DNA of 64,000 bases from Clostridia bacterium UC5.1-1D2 (GTDB lineage Bacteria > Bacillota > Clostridia > Lachnospirales > Lachnospiraceae), in NCBI GenBank assembly GCA_001304855.1, contig BBZN01000017.1:1-64000 (forward strand), given 5' to 3'. Below the pieces are notes generated by a model. That model did no database searches and was not told where the DNA came from. It was given only the letters and a program-made list of their open reading frames with translations. Shown piece after piece: positions 36,095-46,381 of the stretch (its first letter is position 1; each line of letters opens with the position of its first letter). The translations under genes and the position numbers were made by a program.

Positions 36095-37423
36095 ATGGTA
36101 CCAGTAATTACTAAGATGGAAGTTTATCCGGTAGCAGGAAAAGACTGTATGGAGCTGAATTTAAGCGGCGCCCATGCTCCCTATTTTACCAGAAATATTG
36201 TTGTACTTTATGCAGATAACGGGGAAACCGGAGTAGGCGAGGTTCCCGGAGGGCAGAAGATTACCAAAGCCCTTGAGGAATGCATTCCCCTGGTTGAGGG
36301 AACCAAGGTTTCAGAGTACAAATCCACTCTTTTAAAAGGTAAAAAATATCTGGATTCCAAGGGTGAGGAGGATGTGAGAGGAAACCAGACCTTTGACCTT
36401 CGTACCGGCGTGCATGTGATTACCGCCATTGAAGCGCCCTGTCTGGACCTGTTGGGCAAATATCTGGGCGTGCCCGTATGTGAGCTTTTAGGTGAAGGCC
36501 AGCAGAGAGACAAGGTGAGAATGCTTGGTTATCTCTTCTTTGTTGGCGACCGCAATAAAACCGATCTTCCCTATGATTCCGAGCCTGACTCTGATTGTGA
36601 CTGGTACCGTCTCCGCCACGAGGAGGCGCTGGATGCGGACAGCATCGTTGCATTTGCAAAAGCCACCCAGGAGAAGTACGGCTTCCAGGACTTCAAACTG
36701 AAGGGAGGCGTTCTGGCCGGCAACGAGGAAATGGATGTTATACGGGCGCTGAAAAAGGCGTTCCCCGATGCCAGAATCGACCTGGATCCCAACGGCGGAT
36801 GGCTGCTTGAGGAGGCTGTGGAGTATGTGAAAGGAATGCAGGGCATTCTTACATACTGTGAAGATCCCTGCGGAGCTGAGGGCGTATATTCAGGCAGAGA
36901 GATTATGAGCGAGTTCAGACGCCGTACAGGCTTCCCCACCGCTACCAACATGATTGCAACAGACTGGAGAGAGGTCGGCCACTCCCTGGAATCGCAGGCA
37001 GTAGATATTATCCTGGCAGATCCTCATTTCTGGACGATGAACGGTTCTGTAAGGGTAGCTCAGATGTGCCATGATTTCGGCTATACATGGGGCAGCCATT
37101 CCAATAACCACTTCGATATCTCCCTGGCAATGTTTACCCAGGTAGGCGCAGCTGTTCCGGGAGAATACAATGCGCTGGATACCCACTGGATCTGGCAGGA
37201 AGGACTGGAGCGGCTTACGAAAGAGCCTCTGCAGATTGTGGACGGCTGCGTGGCTGTTCCGAAGAAGCCGGGACTTGGAATCGAGGTTGATATGGATCAG
37301 GTAAAGAAGGCTCATCAGCTGTATCTGGACAACTGCCTGGGCGGAAGAGATGATGCCATGGGTATGCAGTATCTGATTCCGGGATGGAAGTTTAATCCTA
37401 AGAAGCCCTGCCTTGTCCGCTAA
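36095..37423 (+). CDS. gudD: Glucarate dehydratase, copy 2
   Basis: Intact 442 residues with AAAGGAGAATGATGTT before the ATG. It has the same set of enolase-superfamily motifs as copy 1: [26 protein letters not shown] (KxK); [20 protein letters not shown] and NMIATDWRE (Asp, Glu and Asn metal ligands); [12 protein letters not shown] (catalytic His); [11 protein letters not shown]. Asn as the third ligand is characteristic of glucarate dehydratase. The two copies share most motifs but differ through the first 180 residues, so they may differ in preference between glucarate, idarate or a related acid, or in regulation. An intact gene in a window full of indels gives a reliable reference. Confidence 0.92.
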   Translation: MVPVITKMEVYPVAGKDCMELNLSGAHAPYFTRNIVVLYADNGETGVGEVPGGQKITKALEECIPLVEGTKVSEYKSTLLKGKKYLDSKGEEDVRGNQTFDLRTGVHVITAIEAPCLDLLGKYLGVPVCELLGEGQQRDKVRMLGYLFFVGDRNKTDLPYDSEPDSDCDWYRLRHEEALDADSIVAFAKATQEKYGFQDFKLKGGVLAGNEEMDVIRALKKAFPDARIDLDPNGGWLLEEAVEYVKGMQGILTYCEDPCGAEGVYSGREIMSEFRRRTGFPTATNMIATDWREVGHSLESQAVDIILADPHFWTMNGSVRVAQMCHDFGYTWGSHSNNHFDISLAMFTQVGAAVPGEYNALDTHWIWQEGLERLTKEPLQIVDGCVAVPKKPGLGIEVDMDQVKKAHQLYLDNCLGGRDDAMGMQYLIPGWKFNPKKPCLVR

Positions 37424-37488
37424 GCTGCATCAAATACATTGAAGTCCGAAGCGCTGTTACAAAAGCACCTTTACCTGTGATGTAAAAT

Positions 37489-37520
37489 AGACGCCCTGCC
37501 GCAAACGGCGGGGTGTTTGG
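37489..37520 (+). terminator. Hairpin between gudD copy 2 and the LarA-like gene
   Basis: CGCCCTGCCG and CGGCGGGGTG pair with two G-T wobbles around CAAA. The following TTTGG is a poor U-tract, so it may only attenuate. Confidence 0.45.
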
Positions 37521-37578
37521 CCGTCATGGAAACTGTAAGACAGCGCTTTATCCTATACGTGACAGGAGAGTGGAGAAA

Positions 37579-38922
37579 ATGAAGATCGTAAAAGGCGGAA
37601 ATGTTTCCCGGCTTTTGGAGGGAATCGAGATCCCTAAAATGTTTCATGCAAAGCAGACTTTTCCGGGAGGGAAAATCAGGCCGGAGGAAATTCCTGCAAT
37701 GGTGTACAAAGAACTGTCAAAGCCTGAGATAGCCGGGACGGTTAAACCGGGAATGAGCATTGCAATTACGGCCGGAAGCCGGGGGGTAGCCAATGTAGAT
37801 GTTATTACGAAGGCAATTGTGGATTTCTGCAGAGAAAGAGGGGCACAGCCTTTCATTGTCCCTGCTATGGGAAGCCACGGAGGGGCCAGGGCGGAGAGCC
37901 AGAAAGAACTGCTGGCCGGATATAATATAACGGAGAACTCCATGGGCTGTCCGGTAAAATCCTCCATGGAAACAGTTCTTTTGGCTATTCCCGGTATGGA
38001 AAACCGGTTTACCAGGACAAAAACGCCAATGAAGCCGACGGCATCATCATTTCCTGCCGCGTAAAGCCTCATAATGCCTTCAGAGGGCCCTATGAGAGCG
38101 GCGTATGCAAGATGATGGTAGTGGGTCTGGGAAAACAGACGGGAGCGGAGAGCGTTCACAGCGATGGCTTGGGCAATATGGCCAGGAACCTGCCGGCCAA
38201 TGCCCAGGTTGTTCTGGATAAGTCCAGAATTCTTTTCGCAATTCCATGTGTGGAAACGCTTACGATGAAACCGCCCTGATTGAGGCAATCCCCAGGGACA
38301 GCATTATGGAGCGGGAACCGGAACTTCTCAAACTGGCATTTGCCAATATGCCCGGCATTCTGGTAAAAGAAGCAGATGTGCTCATTGTAAATGAAATGGG
38401 CAAAAATTACAGCGGTACAGGCGTAGACCCCAATATTTCAGGAACCTGGTCCACAGAATTCGGAAAAGGAGGATTAAAGGTTAAACGTACCTGTTTCCTG
38501 GATTTGACGGACTGTTCCCATGGAAATGCCAACGGAATGGGTCTGGCTGATATTATCACTGCAAGGCTGTTTGACAAATTGGATCCCGAGGTGATATATC
38601 CCAACTGCTTTACCAGCACAGTTCTCAGATCCGGCATGATGCCCCTGCTGTCGCTACGGACAAAGAAGCCATACAGGCCTGCATCCGTACTGCGAATCAG
38701 ATTGACAGGGATAACTGCAGGATCGTCAGGATCAAGAATACCCTTCATCTGGGTGAGATTATGCTGTCTGAGTCCTATTATAAAGACGTTGTAGAGGGAA
38801 GGTATCCGGGAGTAACTGCCGTGTCGGAACCGGAAGCTTTGCTGTTTGATGATGATGAGAACCTGATAACAGAGATTCCTTCATTACATTTTAAAGGAGG
38901 AGCATCAGCAGCGGAATCGTAA
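37579..38922 (+). CDS. LarA-like (DUF2088) protein (frameshifts)
   Basis: About 447 residues from ATG 37579 (GGAGAGTGGAG upstream). The first frame gives KPGMSIAITAGSRGVANVD and PFIVPAMGSHGGARAESQKE, signature motifs of the LarA N-terminal domain. Indels near 37990, 38255 and 38645 move it through DGIIISCRVKPHNAFRGPYE, MMVVGLGKQTGAESVHSDGL, ADVLIVNEMGKNYSGTGVDP and CFLDLTDCSHGNANGMGLAD. LarA homologues racemise or epimerise 2-hydroxy acids such as lactate or malate, and sugar acids, often with a nickel-pincer cofactor. Its place after gudD suggests a sugar-acid epimerase or glycerate racemase role; this is inference. Confidence 0.7.
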
Positions 38923-39796
38923 AAAGAGAAAGCACAGTAGTTGTTACGATACACCGTGACGCATAATCCTCATCCGCTCCATATTTTGCAGCCAGGAGAG
39001 CGCTGGTGCTGCGGCGGGCATTCCGGTAAGGATTAAAGATACCCCGGCTAAAACCGGGTCAATATTCAGAATGCGCAGAATCATAAGGGCCACCAGCGGG
39101 AGAGCGATGAGACGCACAAAAGCCAGGTAGAAAATACTGGGCTCCAGAAGTTTTTTCCATGGGACGCCTACCAGAAGCGTTCCGATAACCATCATGGACA
39201 GAGGCGAAGTGACAGACCCGATATTCGCAGCGGCTGTATCCAGAAATTCCGGAATGGGGCACCCGGTCATCCGCCTGGAAAGGCCCAGAAACACAGCGAT
39301 AATACAGGGATTCAGAAAAATATTCTTGCAGGTGGTTTTAAAGTCGGCAGTGGTAAAGACGGCCAGACCTGCGGTCCACATAAATATACGATTTGGAATG
39401 ATAAAAATAGAAGCGGCAAACAGCCTTCAGGCCCGTAAACGGAGGATACCATCGGCATGCCCAGAAATCCCGAATTGTTTACCAGCGTACAATACTGGAG
39501 AATACTCTTTTTTCTGACGGATACCGGTTATAGATAAATTTTCCGAGAAGGTAGGACAGGACGGCAATGGACAGGGCCACAATCAGTATAAGGCCGGCCT
39601 GAATGAGGACCTCCGGCGTCAGCGGTTTATTAAAAGAATTGAATATCATACAGGGCAGGGTTATTTTCAAAATAATATCTACCAGTTTATCTTTCGTCTC
39701 ATGGTTGATGAGATTCTTCTTTATACAGTACATTCCTACTGCCATATACACCAGAAGAATCAGCTGTGCATCCAGCATTTTTCTAAAAGCTTCCAT
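38891..39796 (-). CDS. AEC-family permease (frameshifts)
   Basis: About 300 residues and ten membrane helices. ATG 39796 follows AGGAAGTAAGGG. Reads LILLVYMAVGMYCIKKNLIN, TLPCMIFNSFNKPLTPEVL, then after an indel near 39510 PNRIFMWTAGLAVFTTADF and PSIFYLAFVRLIALPLVALM. A last indel near 39000 restores the usual end (AAKYGADEDYASR, VTTTVLSLFTIPLLMLLL) with stop at 38891. The corrected end overlaps the convergent LarA-like gene by 32 bases. Auxin-efflux-carrier family transporters move organic acids such as malate or malonate; it could export or import an acid in this pathway. Confidence 0.8.
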
Positions 39797-39840
39797 ACCC
39801 TTACTTCCTTCCTGCCAATAAAACATCCTATAATACATTT

Positions 39841-39867
39841 GAGCGTGCCTGAAACATTCAGACACGC
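39841..39867. repeat. Short palindrome related to the MITE-like ends
   Basis: GAGCGTGCCTGAA and TTCAGACACGC with a 3-base loop; the left arm matches the left end of the 14689 element except for one base. The rest of the 39797-40030 gap shows no gene. Confidence 0.5.
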
Positions 39868-40030
39868 TTTAGTATAACGCAAAATCTTACATAAGGCTAA
39901 TTACTTTTTTAAAGAGCAGCTATAAGTAATTTTAATTCATTGACAGCAGCCACGGATTCTCATATAATCATTCTTGGATTATTTTTTTGAAAAATGGATT
40001 CGCTCCTCAGAGACAGGGGTGGGGGTAACA

Positions 40031-40127
40031 TACATGTACGCTGGGAATCTCTTTGCGCTGCCTTTGGGGCCGGAGGAAAATCAGCCTCAAAGGCAGGCGC
40101 AAGGGAGATTCAGAGGTACATACACAT
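40031..40127. repeat. Interspersed palindromic repeat, copy 2 (long imperfect hairpin)
   Basis: The left arm (ACATGTACGCTGGGAATCTC, TTTGCGCTGCCTTTGGGGC) and right arm (GCCTCAAAGGCAGGCGCAAG, GGAGATTCAGAGGTACAT) form a long stem of about 38 bp with bulges around CGGAGGAAAATCA. It ends 16 bases before the dacF start and would fold in its leader. Related to 30288-30350. Confidence 0.65.
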
Positions 40128-40142
40128 AGAAAAGGGGTAAAT

Positions 40143-41612
40143 ATGCGTAAGATAGGGTGTATGCTGTTAAGTCTCATAATGATTCTGAATGTTTTCCTGG
40201 TGACGGCTTTTGCCAAGCCGGAATGGCCGAAAGATACGGGCGTTCTGTCCGAGGCCGGTATTGTCATGGATATGGATTCAGGGACTGTGATTTTTGCCCA
40301 GGATATACATACTTTAAGGATTCCTGCCAGTATTACAAAATTGCTGACAGCGCTGGTGGTGATTGAGAATACGGAGGATCTGGATGCGCAGGTAACCTTT
40401 TCCAGAGACGCGGTCTATAATGTTGAGTCCGGCAGCGGAAATAAATTTTCCTTGGATGAAGGGGATACCATGTCTGTCAGGGAATGCCTGGATGTAATGG
40501 TCCTTCAGTCCTCCAACCAGGCCGCCAATGCACTGGCGGAATATGTAGCCGGAAGCAGATCCGCCTTTGTGGATATGATGAACGAGAAAGTGAAGGAGAT
40601 AGGATGTGTGGACGGAAGCAGGTTTGCCAACCCTTCCGGCCTAAACGACGACTCCCAGAGAGTTTCCGCCTATGACATGGCGCTCATTGCAAGGGCTGTG
40701 TTCCAGAACCCCCTGGCGCTTGAAATCAGCTCCACCAAGCGGGCTTCCATACCGGCTACAGCCCATTATCCTGAGGGAGCGTCGTTCTCCATCGAACACC
40801 AGCTGGTTCAAAATAATGAAAACCCGGACAGTGAGTATTATTTTCCTTCCGCTAAAGCAGGAAAAACAGGATGGACCTCACAGGCAGGCCAGACGCTTGT
40901 GACCTACGCGGAGCGGGACGGACGGAGACTGGTGGCGGTAACCTTAAGGAGCACAGAGAAAACACATTATTCAGACACCATGACCATCCTGGAATTTGCA
41001 TTTTCAAGATTTAAAAATGTAAGTATACCTGATAATGAGGTGGATTATGTCACAGGAACCACCCCCGTACTGACAGGCGAAGAGACTTACCAGCCTTCAG
41101 AGCTTACGTATGACGCGTCTGCGGTGATTACCCTTCCGCTGGACGCCCAGTTTACAGACGCGGAGAAATCGCTGGCAACCGATCTCCCGGAAAATCACCC
41201 GGAAGGAGCAGTGGCCAGGCTGAATTATAGTTACAATGATCGGGAGATAGGTTCCGCCTGGCTTATAAGCACACGCCCCAAAGCGGTAGATACGGCGGCC
41301 ACCCCCGGAGAAATCCCGGAAAAGGACGGTTCCCAGGACGGCAGTGAATCACATAAGGGTGGAGGCTTCTTAGGGGGTTTTAAATTCCATATATCAGGAA
41401 CGCTCATACTTGCAGCAGGTATACTTGCAGCTGCGGGAATTCTTTGCACAGCGGGAACCATTGTGTTCAGAAAGCGCAGGCAGGCGGAGCAGGAACGTCT
41501 GCGTGAGCTGCGCCAAAAGCGCAGGCAGCGTCTGGCAGACATCGGATTTACAGAAGAGGAATTTGAACGGATCGTGGAGGAGCGGCGGCGCCAGCGGGAG
41601 GAGAATTTCTAA
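40143..41612 (+). CDS. dacF: Serine-type D-Ala-D-Ala carboxypeptidase
   Basis: Intact 489-residue PBP5-like enzyme from ATG 40143 (AAAGGGG upstream; an earlier in-frame start at 40053 lies in the repeat). Signal peptide in residues 1-25 (GCMLLSLIMILNVFLVTAFA). Peptidase S11 motifs: SITK in RIPASITKLLTALV, SSN in VLQSSNQAANAL, KTG in AKAGKTGWTS. A PBP5-type C-terminal domain follows, then a membrane helix near residue 430 (LILAAGILAAAGILCTAGTI) and a strongly basic, helical cytosolic tail of about 50 residues (RQAEQERLRELRQKRRQR). It trims the terminal D-Ala from peptidoglycan stems. The charged cytosolic tail in place of an amphipathic anchor is less usual. Confidence 0.9.
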   Translation: MRKIGCMLLSLIMILNVFLVTAFAKPEWPKDTGVLSEAGIVMDMDSGTVIFAQDIHTLRIPASITKLLTALVVIENTEDLDAQVTFSRDAVYNVESGSGNKFSLDEGDTMSVRECLDVMVLQSSNQAANALAEYVAGSRSAFVDMMNEKVKEIGCVDGSRFANPSGLNDDSQRVSAYDMALIARAVFQNPLALEISSTKRASIPATAHYPEGASFSIEHQLVQNNENPDSEYYFPSAKAGKTGWTSQAGQTLVTYAERDGRRLVAVTLRSTEKTHYSDTMTILEFAFSRFKNVSIPDNEVDYVTGTTPVLTGEETYQPSELTYDASAVITLPLDAQFTDAEKSLATDLPENHPEGAVARLNYSYNDREIGSAWLISTRPKAVDTAATPGEIPEKDGSQDGSESHKGGGFLGGFKFHISGTLILAAGILAAAGILCTAGTIVFRKRRQAEQERLRELRQKRRQRLADIGFTEEEFERIVEERRRQREENF

Positions 41613-41723
41613 ACCACTGGCCGGGACGCCGATGATTTATCCTGAATCATGTCCGGCAGAGTGACAATATCTGACGCGCTTTATGCAAAGCGCCGGATTG
41701 CCGGAAAAGAAAGGCAGGGCGCA

Positions 41724-42374
41724 ATGGGGTACTTTCCTTTTTTTGCAGATATAGAAAACAGCCGGTGGCTGATTGTGGGCGGGGGAGCCGTGGCCTTTCG
41801 TAAGACATGCGAGCTTCTGCCCTTTGGCGTCCGCATCCGGGTGGTATCTCCTGAAATATGCAGGTCCTTTGTAAACCTGGAAAAAGAAGAAACATGGGGA
41901 GACAGAATCCGGCTGGAAAAACGGGACTTTGAGGAGCGGGATCTGGACAAAATCCAATTTGCAGTTGCTGCAACTTCCAGCCCGGAACTCAACAGACAGG
42001 TCGGGGCTTTGTGCAGACACAGGGGGATTCCCGTCAATGCATCTGACAGCAAAGGAGAATGCTCCTTTCTATTCCCGTCTGTCATAAAGGACGGGCCTGT
42101 GACCTTGGGGATTTCCACAGAAGGAACGAGTCCCGCGCTGGCCCGCCTCCTTAAGCTGCGGCTGTCCGCTTCCCTGCCGCCGGGTGTGGGAGCACTGGCT
42201 GAACAGCTGGGAGGCGTGAGAGCGCAGGTTAAGGAATTATATCCTCATTCCCCCAAAATCAGATCTGCTGTATATGGCCGGCTGGCCAGGGAAGGCCTTG
42301 ATAACGGCTGCAGCCTTACGCCGGAAATGATCCATGAAATTATAAATAGAAAGCTGGAAGATGAACATGACTAA
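41724..42374 (+). CDS. Precorrin-2 dehydrogenase / sirohydrochlorin ferrochelatase-like
   Basis: 216 residues from ATG 41724; an upstream in-frame ATG at 41649 would add 25 residues not expected in the family. NAD motif in FADIENSRWLIVGGGAVAFR, then DKIQFAVAATSSPELNR and GIPVNASDSKGECSFLFPSV, which is the CysG/Met8 N-terminal signature with the conserved Asp in NASD. TLGISTEGTSPALARLLK follows. It oxidises precorrin-2 to sirohydrochlorin and may insert iron. Its end overlaps hemC by 8 bases. With hemC and cobA-hemD it supplies siroheme or early cobalamin precursors. Confidence 0.88.
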   Translation: MGYFPFFADIENSRWLIVGGGAVAFRKTCELLPFGVRIRVVSPEICRSFVNLEKEETWGDRIRLEKRDFEERDLDKIQFAVAATSSPELNRQVGALCRHRGIPVNASDSKGECSFLFPSVIKDGPVTLGISTEGTSPALARLLKLRLSASLPPGVGALAEQLGGVRAQVKELYPHSPKIRSAVYGRLAREGLDNGCSLTPEMIHEIINRKLEDEHD

Positions 42375-43388
42375 AACCCTCCGTATCGGCACCAGAAAAA
42401 GCGTGCTTGCGTTGGTTCAGACAGAACTGGTTGCAAATGCCCTGAAAAGGGCGTGGCCGGATATCGAGATAGAGATCCTTACAAGGGATACTTTGGGGGA
42501 CAGAATATTGGATAAACCGCTCCAGGAATTCGGCGGAAAAGGCGTATTTGTTTCAGAATTTGAACAGGCGATCCTGGATGGCGTTATCGATTTAGCGGTC
42601 CACAGCGCCAAGGATTTGCCGATGGAATTGGCTGCGGGGCTGGAACTTGTGGCTGTATCAGAGCGGGAAGATCCCAGGGATGTGTTGGTTACTCTTAAGG
42701 CTGAGGAACAGCCAGGCATGTTTAATGAAGGGATCTCCGGCGGAGCGCAGCGTTTTCCGGGCAGACAGGAGATCCGAATCGGAACCTCCAGTCCCAGGCG
42801 TCAGCTTCTGGTGAAAAACCTGGCTGCTGCTGAAGGCCTGTGGCCGGACACGGTGCCCGTCAGATGTGAAACCCTCCGCGGAAATGTCCATACCCGGTTA
42901 AAAAAACTGGAGGAGGGGATGTACCACGGTATTATTCTGGCAGCTGCAGGACTTAAACGTCTGGGAATATTCGACTCTCCCGGCGAGGAATGTCCCTTTA
43001 ACTTCCATTTTTTTGATCCGGAACATTTTATTCCGGCAGGAGGGCAGGGGATCATGGCTGTAGAAGGGCTGGCAGGAAGCCGGGCGGCCGCCTGTGCGCA
43101 GCTGTGGATAACAGGGAAAGCCGGATTTGCCTGACTCTGGAGCGCAGGGTTCTGGAGCGCCTGGGGGCCGGCTGCCATGAACCAGTGGGTGTTTACTCCC
43201 GCGTCTGTGGTGAAAAAGTTACGTTATGGGGAGTCGGTTCCAGAAACAATTGTATAAGACGAGTCTGTCTGGAAAGCGGACTGACGCCGGACCAGCTGGA
43301 AGATTTAGCAAAAGAGGCAGCGCAGAAATTGAACCCGCAGGGAATTGAATCCGTTTTGCCGGTTCAGGGGAGGATTAAGCCGTTATGA
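42367..43388 (+). CDS. hemC: Hydroxymethylbilane synthase (one frameshift)
   Basis: About 340 residues. ATG 42367 overlaps the upstream stop; ATG 42361 is also possible. Reads LRIGTRKSVLALVQTELVAN, EFGGKGVFVSEFEQAIL, VDLAVHSAKDLP-like (IDLAVHSAKDLPMELAAGLE), IGTSSPRRQLL and CETLRGNVHTRLKKLEEGMY. A missing G near 43107 shifts the end, which holds ERLGAGCHEPVGVYS, including the Cys that binds the dipyrromethane cofactor. It joins four porphobilinogens into hydroxymethylbilane. An insertion of about 15 residues near residue 120 (NEGISGGAQRFPGRQE) is longer than in typical HemC. Confidence 0.9.
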
Positions 43389-44901
43389 AGAAACAGGGAA
43401 AGGTATATCTCATAGGAGCAGGTCCCGGAGATCCGGGACTTATTACATTAAAAGGGTTGGAATTGCTGAAAATCTGCGATGCCGTGGTCTATGACCACCT
43501 GGCCTCCGAATCCCTGCTGGATTGGACCCGTACAGACTGCAGGCGTATATTCGTGGGGAAACAGATTGGCCACCACTCTATGAAACAGCCGGAGATCAAC
43601 CGCATTCTTCTGACGCTTGCCGGGGAGGGCCTTACCGTAGTGCGGTTAAAGGGAGGGGATCCCTTTGTATTCGGTCGGGGAGGAGAAGAGGTTTTAGCTC
43701 TGGAACAGGAAGGTTTTCCTTATGAACTGGTGCCGGGGGTTACATCTGCCATCGCAGTCCCGGAATGCGCCGGAATTCCCGTTACCCACAGGGAAGTAAG
43801 CCGAAGCTTTCACGTGATTACAGGACATACCCAGGGCAGGAAAGACTGCCTTCCGCCGGACTTTGAACTATATGGGAAGCTGCCGGGAACACTGGTGTTT
43901 TTGATGGGGTTAAAGCAGCTCCCGCTCATAGTTAAAGGTCTCCTGGATTCCGGGAAACCCCCTGAAACTCCGGCTGCCGTCATTGAAAAGGGAACCCTCC
44001 CGGAGCAGCGTATCGTACGGGCAGCCCTAATAAATCTGGAAAAAAGGGTAGCTGAAGCAGGGCTGAAAACCCCTGCAGTCATCGTTGTGGGCGAGGTTGC
44101 AGCTTACAATATGTGCTCCGCATTGGATAAACCTCTCTCGGGTTTCCGGGTGGGTATAACCGGAACGGAGCGCTTTGCAGGAAAGCTTACAACCCTCCTG
44201 GAGACGAAGGGCGCTTCATGTACTTGGATTTACGCCATGGATCTGCTTTCCAAAGCAGATTTACCGGAGATGCAAAATGCCTGCAAAAACCTGGGAGCTT
44301 ACAGCTGGCTGATTTTTACCAGCGCCAACGGAGTGACGCTGTTTTTTCAGGGACTTTTTAAAAGCCGGCCGTGATTTCAGGGCTTTGGGGCGGCTGAAGC
44401 TTGCGGTTATCGGTCCCGGAACAGCCGAAAAGCTTCGTGAATATGGCTTCCTCCCTGACTATATGCCGGAAGAATACAGCGCGAAAGCCTTAGGAACAGG
44501 ATTGGCGCGGTTTCTGTCAAAAGACGATCGTGTTCTCATCCCCCGCTCCATGGGAGGCTCCAGAGAATTGACGGAGGCCCTGGAAAAACCGGCGCCGCCA
44601 TTGACGACATTATCCTGTACGAGGTGAAGGGCCGGGAGAAAACAGATTTATCTGAGGCCGGCAGGTTTGATTGTCTGGTATTTGCCAGCGCATCCGGGGT
44701 CAGGTCGTTTTTTCAGGATTCCAGGATCCTGAAAAATTGTTTTTAAACAGAGCAGAACCAGATAATACTCCAAAGTTGATATGCATCGGCCGTGTCACCG
44801 CCGCCGCGTTGGAATCCCTGGGATTAAAGGCGGACGTTACGGCAGAGACATATGATATCCGGGGACTTGCAGAAGCCATGGAAGTTCTTGCAGAAGAATA
44901 A
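43385..44901 (+). CDS. cobA-hemD: Fused uroporphyrinogen-III methyltransferase / uroporphyrinogen-III synthase (frameshifts)
   Basis: ATGA overlap with hemC. Residues 1-250 are CobA (SUMT): VYLIGAGPGDPGLITLKGLE, VYDHLASESLL, GDPFVFGRGGEEVLALEQEG, PGVTSAIAVPECAGIPVTHR, and FLMGLKQLPLIVKGLL. From about residue 255 the HemD domain follows (GFRVGITGTERFAGKLTTLL, WLIFTSANGVTLFFQGL). Indels near 44370, 44600 and 44700 divide it, with KLAVIGPGTAEKLREYGFLP and IGRVTAAALESLGLKADVTA after them. The fusion closes the ring of hydroxymethylbilane and methylates it twice to precorrin-2. About 505 residues, normal for Clostridial fusions. Confidence 0.9.
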
Positions 44902-44919
44902 TACAGCTGGACAATTTCA

Positions 44920-44948
44920 TTGTCACAAGACAGCATTTTTGTTATAAT
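44920..44948 (+). promoter_or_regulatory. Sigma-A promoter for the jetABC-like operon
   Basis: TTGTCA (44920-44925), 17-base spacer, TATAAT (44943-44948). GGAGG at 44981 and ATG 44995 follow. Confidence 0.75.
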
Positions 44949-44994
44949 CATATAGACGGCCACCTGCCGGCAGTAAGTTTTCGGAGGCGTAAAA

Positions 44995-46381
44995 ATGATA
45001 CTTATGAATGAAGTACCGGACCGGTTCTGGAGCTTATTCCGTTCCATCAACCGGTCCACTTACATAGAAGCGCTCTTAAAAATCAATGAGGAATATGAGT
45101 ACAGCAATTACTTTCTCAGCAGGGAAGTCTGTATCCAGCTTCTCGGTGAATATTTCTCCCGGAAAAAATATGTTATCTGGCAGGATGAGACGGAGGACGA
45201 CTGGGACACCCTTGAACCTCCTGCCACCAGAGTTTTGAACTGGCTTTTGCGCAACGGCTGGCTTAGAAAAGTAGACGACTATGCCTCCATGACAGTAAAT
45301 ATTGTCATTCCCGACTATGCAGCTGTGATGATAGAGGCATTTGCGCGTCTGGCGTCTGATGAAGAAGACGAAACGGTAGTTACATTCAAAATGTCTACGC
45401 CATTCTGTTCTCTCTGCGGAATGATCCCAGATCCAACCTGTCCCTTTTAAATACAGCGCTGGTAAACACCAAAAGGTTAAATAAATCCCTACAGGACATG
45501 CTCCACAACATGGACAAATTCTTCGGCAGCCTTCTGGAACAGAAAAACTACGGACAGCTCCTGAAAGACCACCTGGAAGGCTATGTAACCGAAATCGTCA
45601 ACAAAAATACCATGTCCTGAAAACCTCCGATAATTTCTATCTCTACAAAACGGACATTAAAACCTGGATCACGGCTATGCGGGACGACGGCCGGTGGCTG
45701 GAACAAATGTGCGCCAGAGGCGTCGGCGCCTTCACGCAAAAGCAAAAGATTGTATCCCAGGCGCAGGTCATTGAGAAATTAGACCAGCTGGAGAGGGGAT
45801 TTGACGATATTGAAAAGAGGATATCCAATATGGACAAGGAGCACTCCCGCTACGTGAGGGCCACCGTCACGAGGCTGGGCTACCTTCTGAACCAGGAGGA
45901 TAACATGAAAGGGCTTGTAATTCAGCTCTTAAACCATCTTTCCGACAGGGATTGCAGCGACGGCGACGTAAGGGCCGTGGGGGCCAGGATGAATCTGTCC
46001 CAGTTTAATATTTTGTCTGAGGAATCCCTCTGCAAGCGCAGAAAAACCAAATCCGATTTCAGGGAACAGCTGAAGGATCAGGAGGAAAGTCCCGAACTGT
46101 CCATGGAGGAGGTTTTGAACCTGAATAAAGTTAAAAACCGTTACAGCAGAAAAGAAATCAGCGCCTTTATAAGCAGCCGCATGATCCATGGCCGCATGGA
46201 GGTAGGAGAGGATTCAGTAACCACAGACGAGGAATTTGAAAAACTAATACTGGCATACGACTATTCCACCAGGCGGGAAAGTTCATTCGCAGTGGAGGAC
46301 AGGGAGCCGGAGATGGTTCATAATGGGAGATACAGTTATCCCAGGCTTGTATTTGTAAGGAGGAACAAGGATGCCCTTTGA
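44995..46381 (+). CDS. jetA: JetA/MksF-like kleisin subunit (frameshifts)
   Basis: About 462 residues (DUF5716 / JetA family). Reads VPDRFWSLFRSINRSTYIEA near the start, WQDETEDDWDTLEPPATRVL, NWLLRNGWLRKVDDYASMTV, then after indels near 45395 and 45625 the helical middle (DGRWLEQMCARGVGAFTQKQ, NMDKEHSRYVRATVTRLGYL) and a C-terminal DEEFEKLILAYDYSTRRE. Winged-helix ends and a central helical bundle fit a kleisin that bridges SMC-like heads. In Wadjet systems JetA works with JetB and JetC to extrude plasmid DNA, and JetD cuts it. Here it is the first gene of a three-gene set. Confidence 0.85.
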
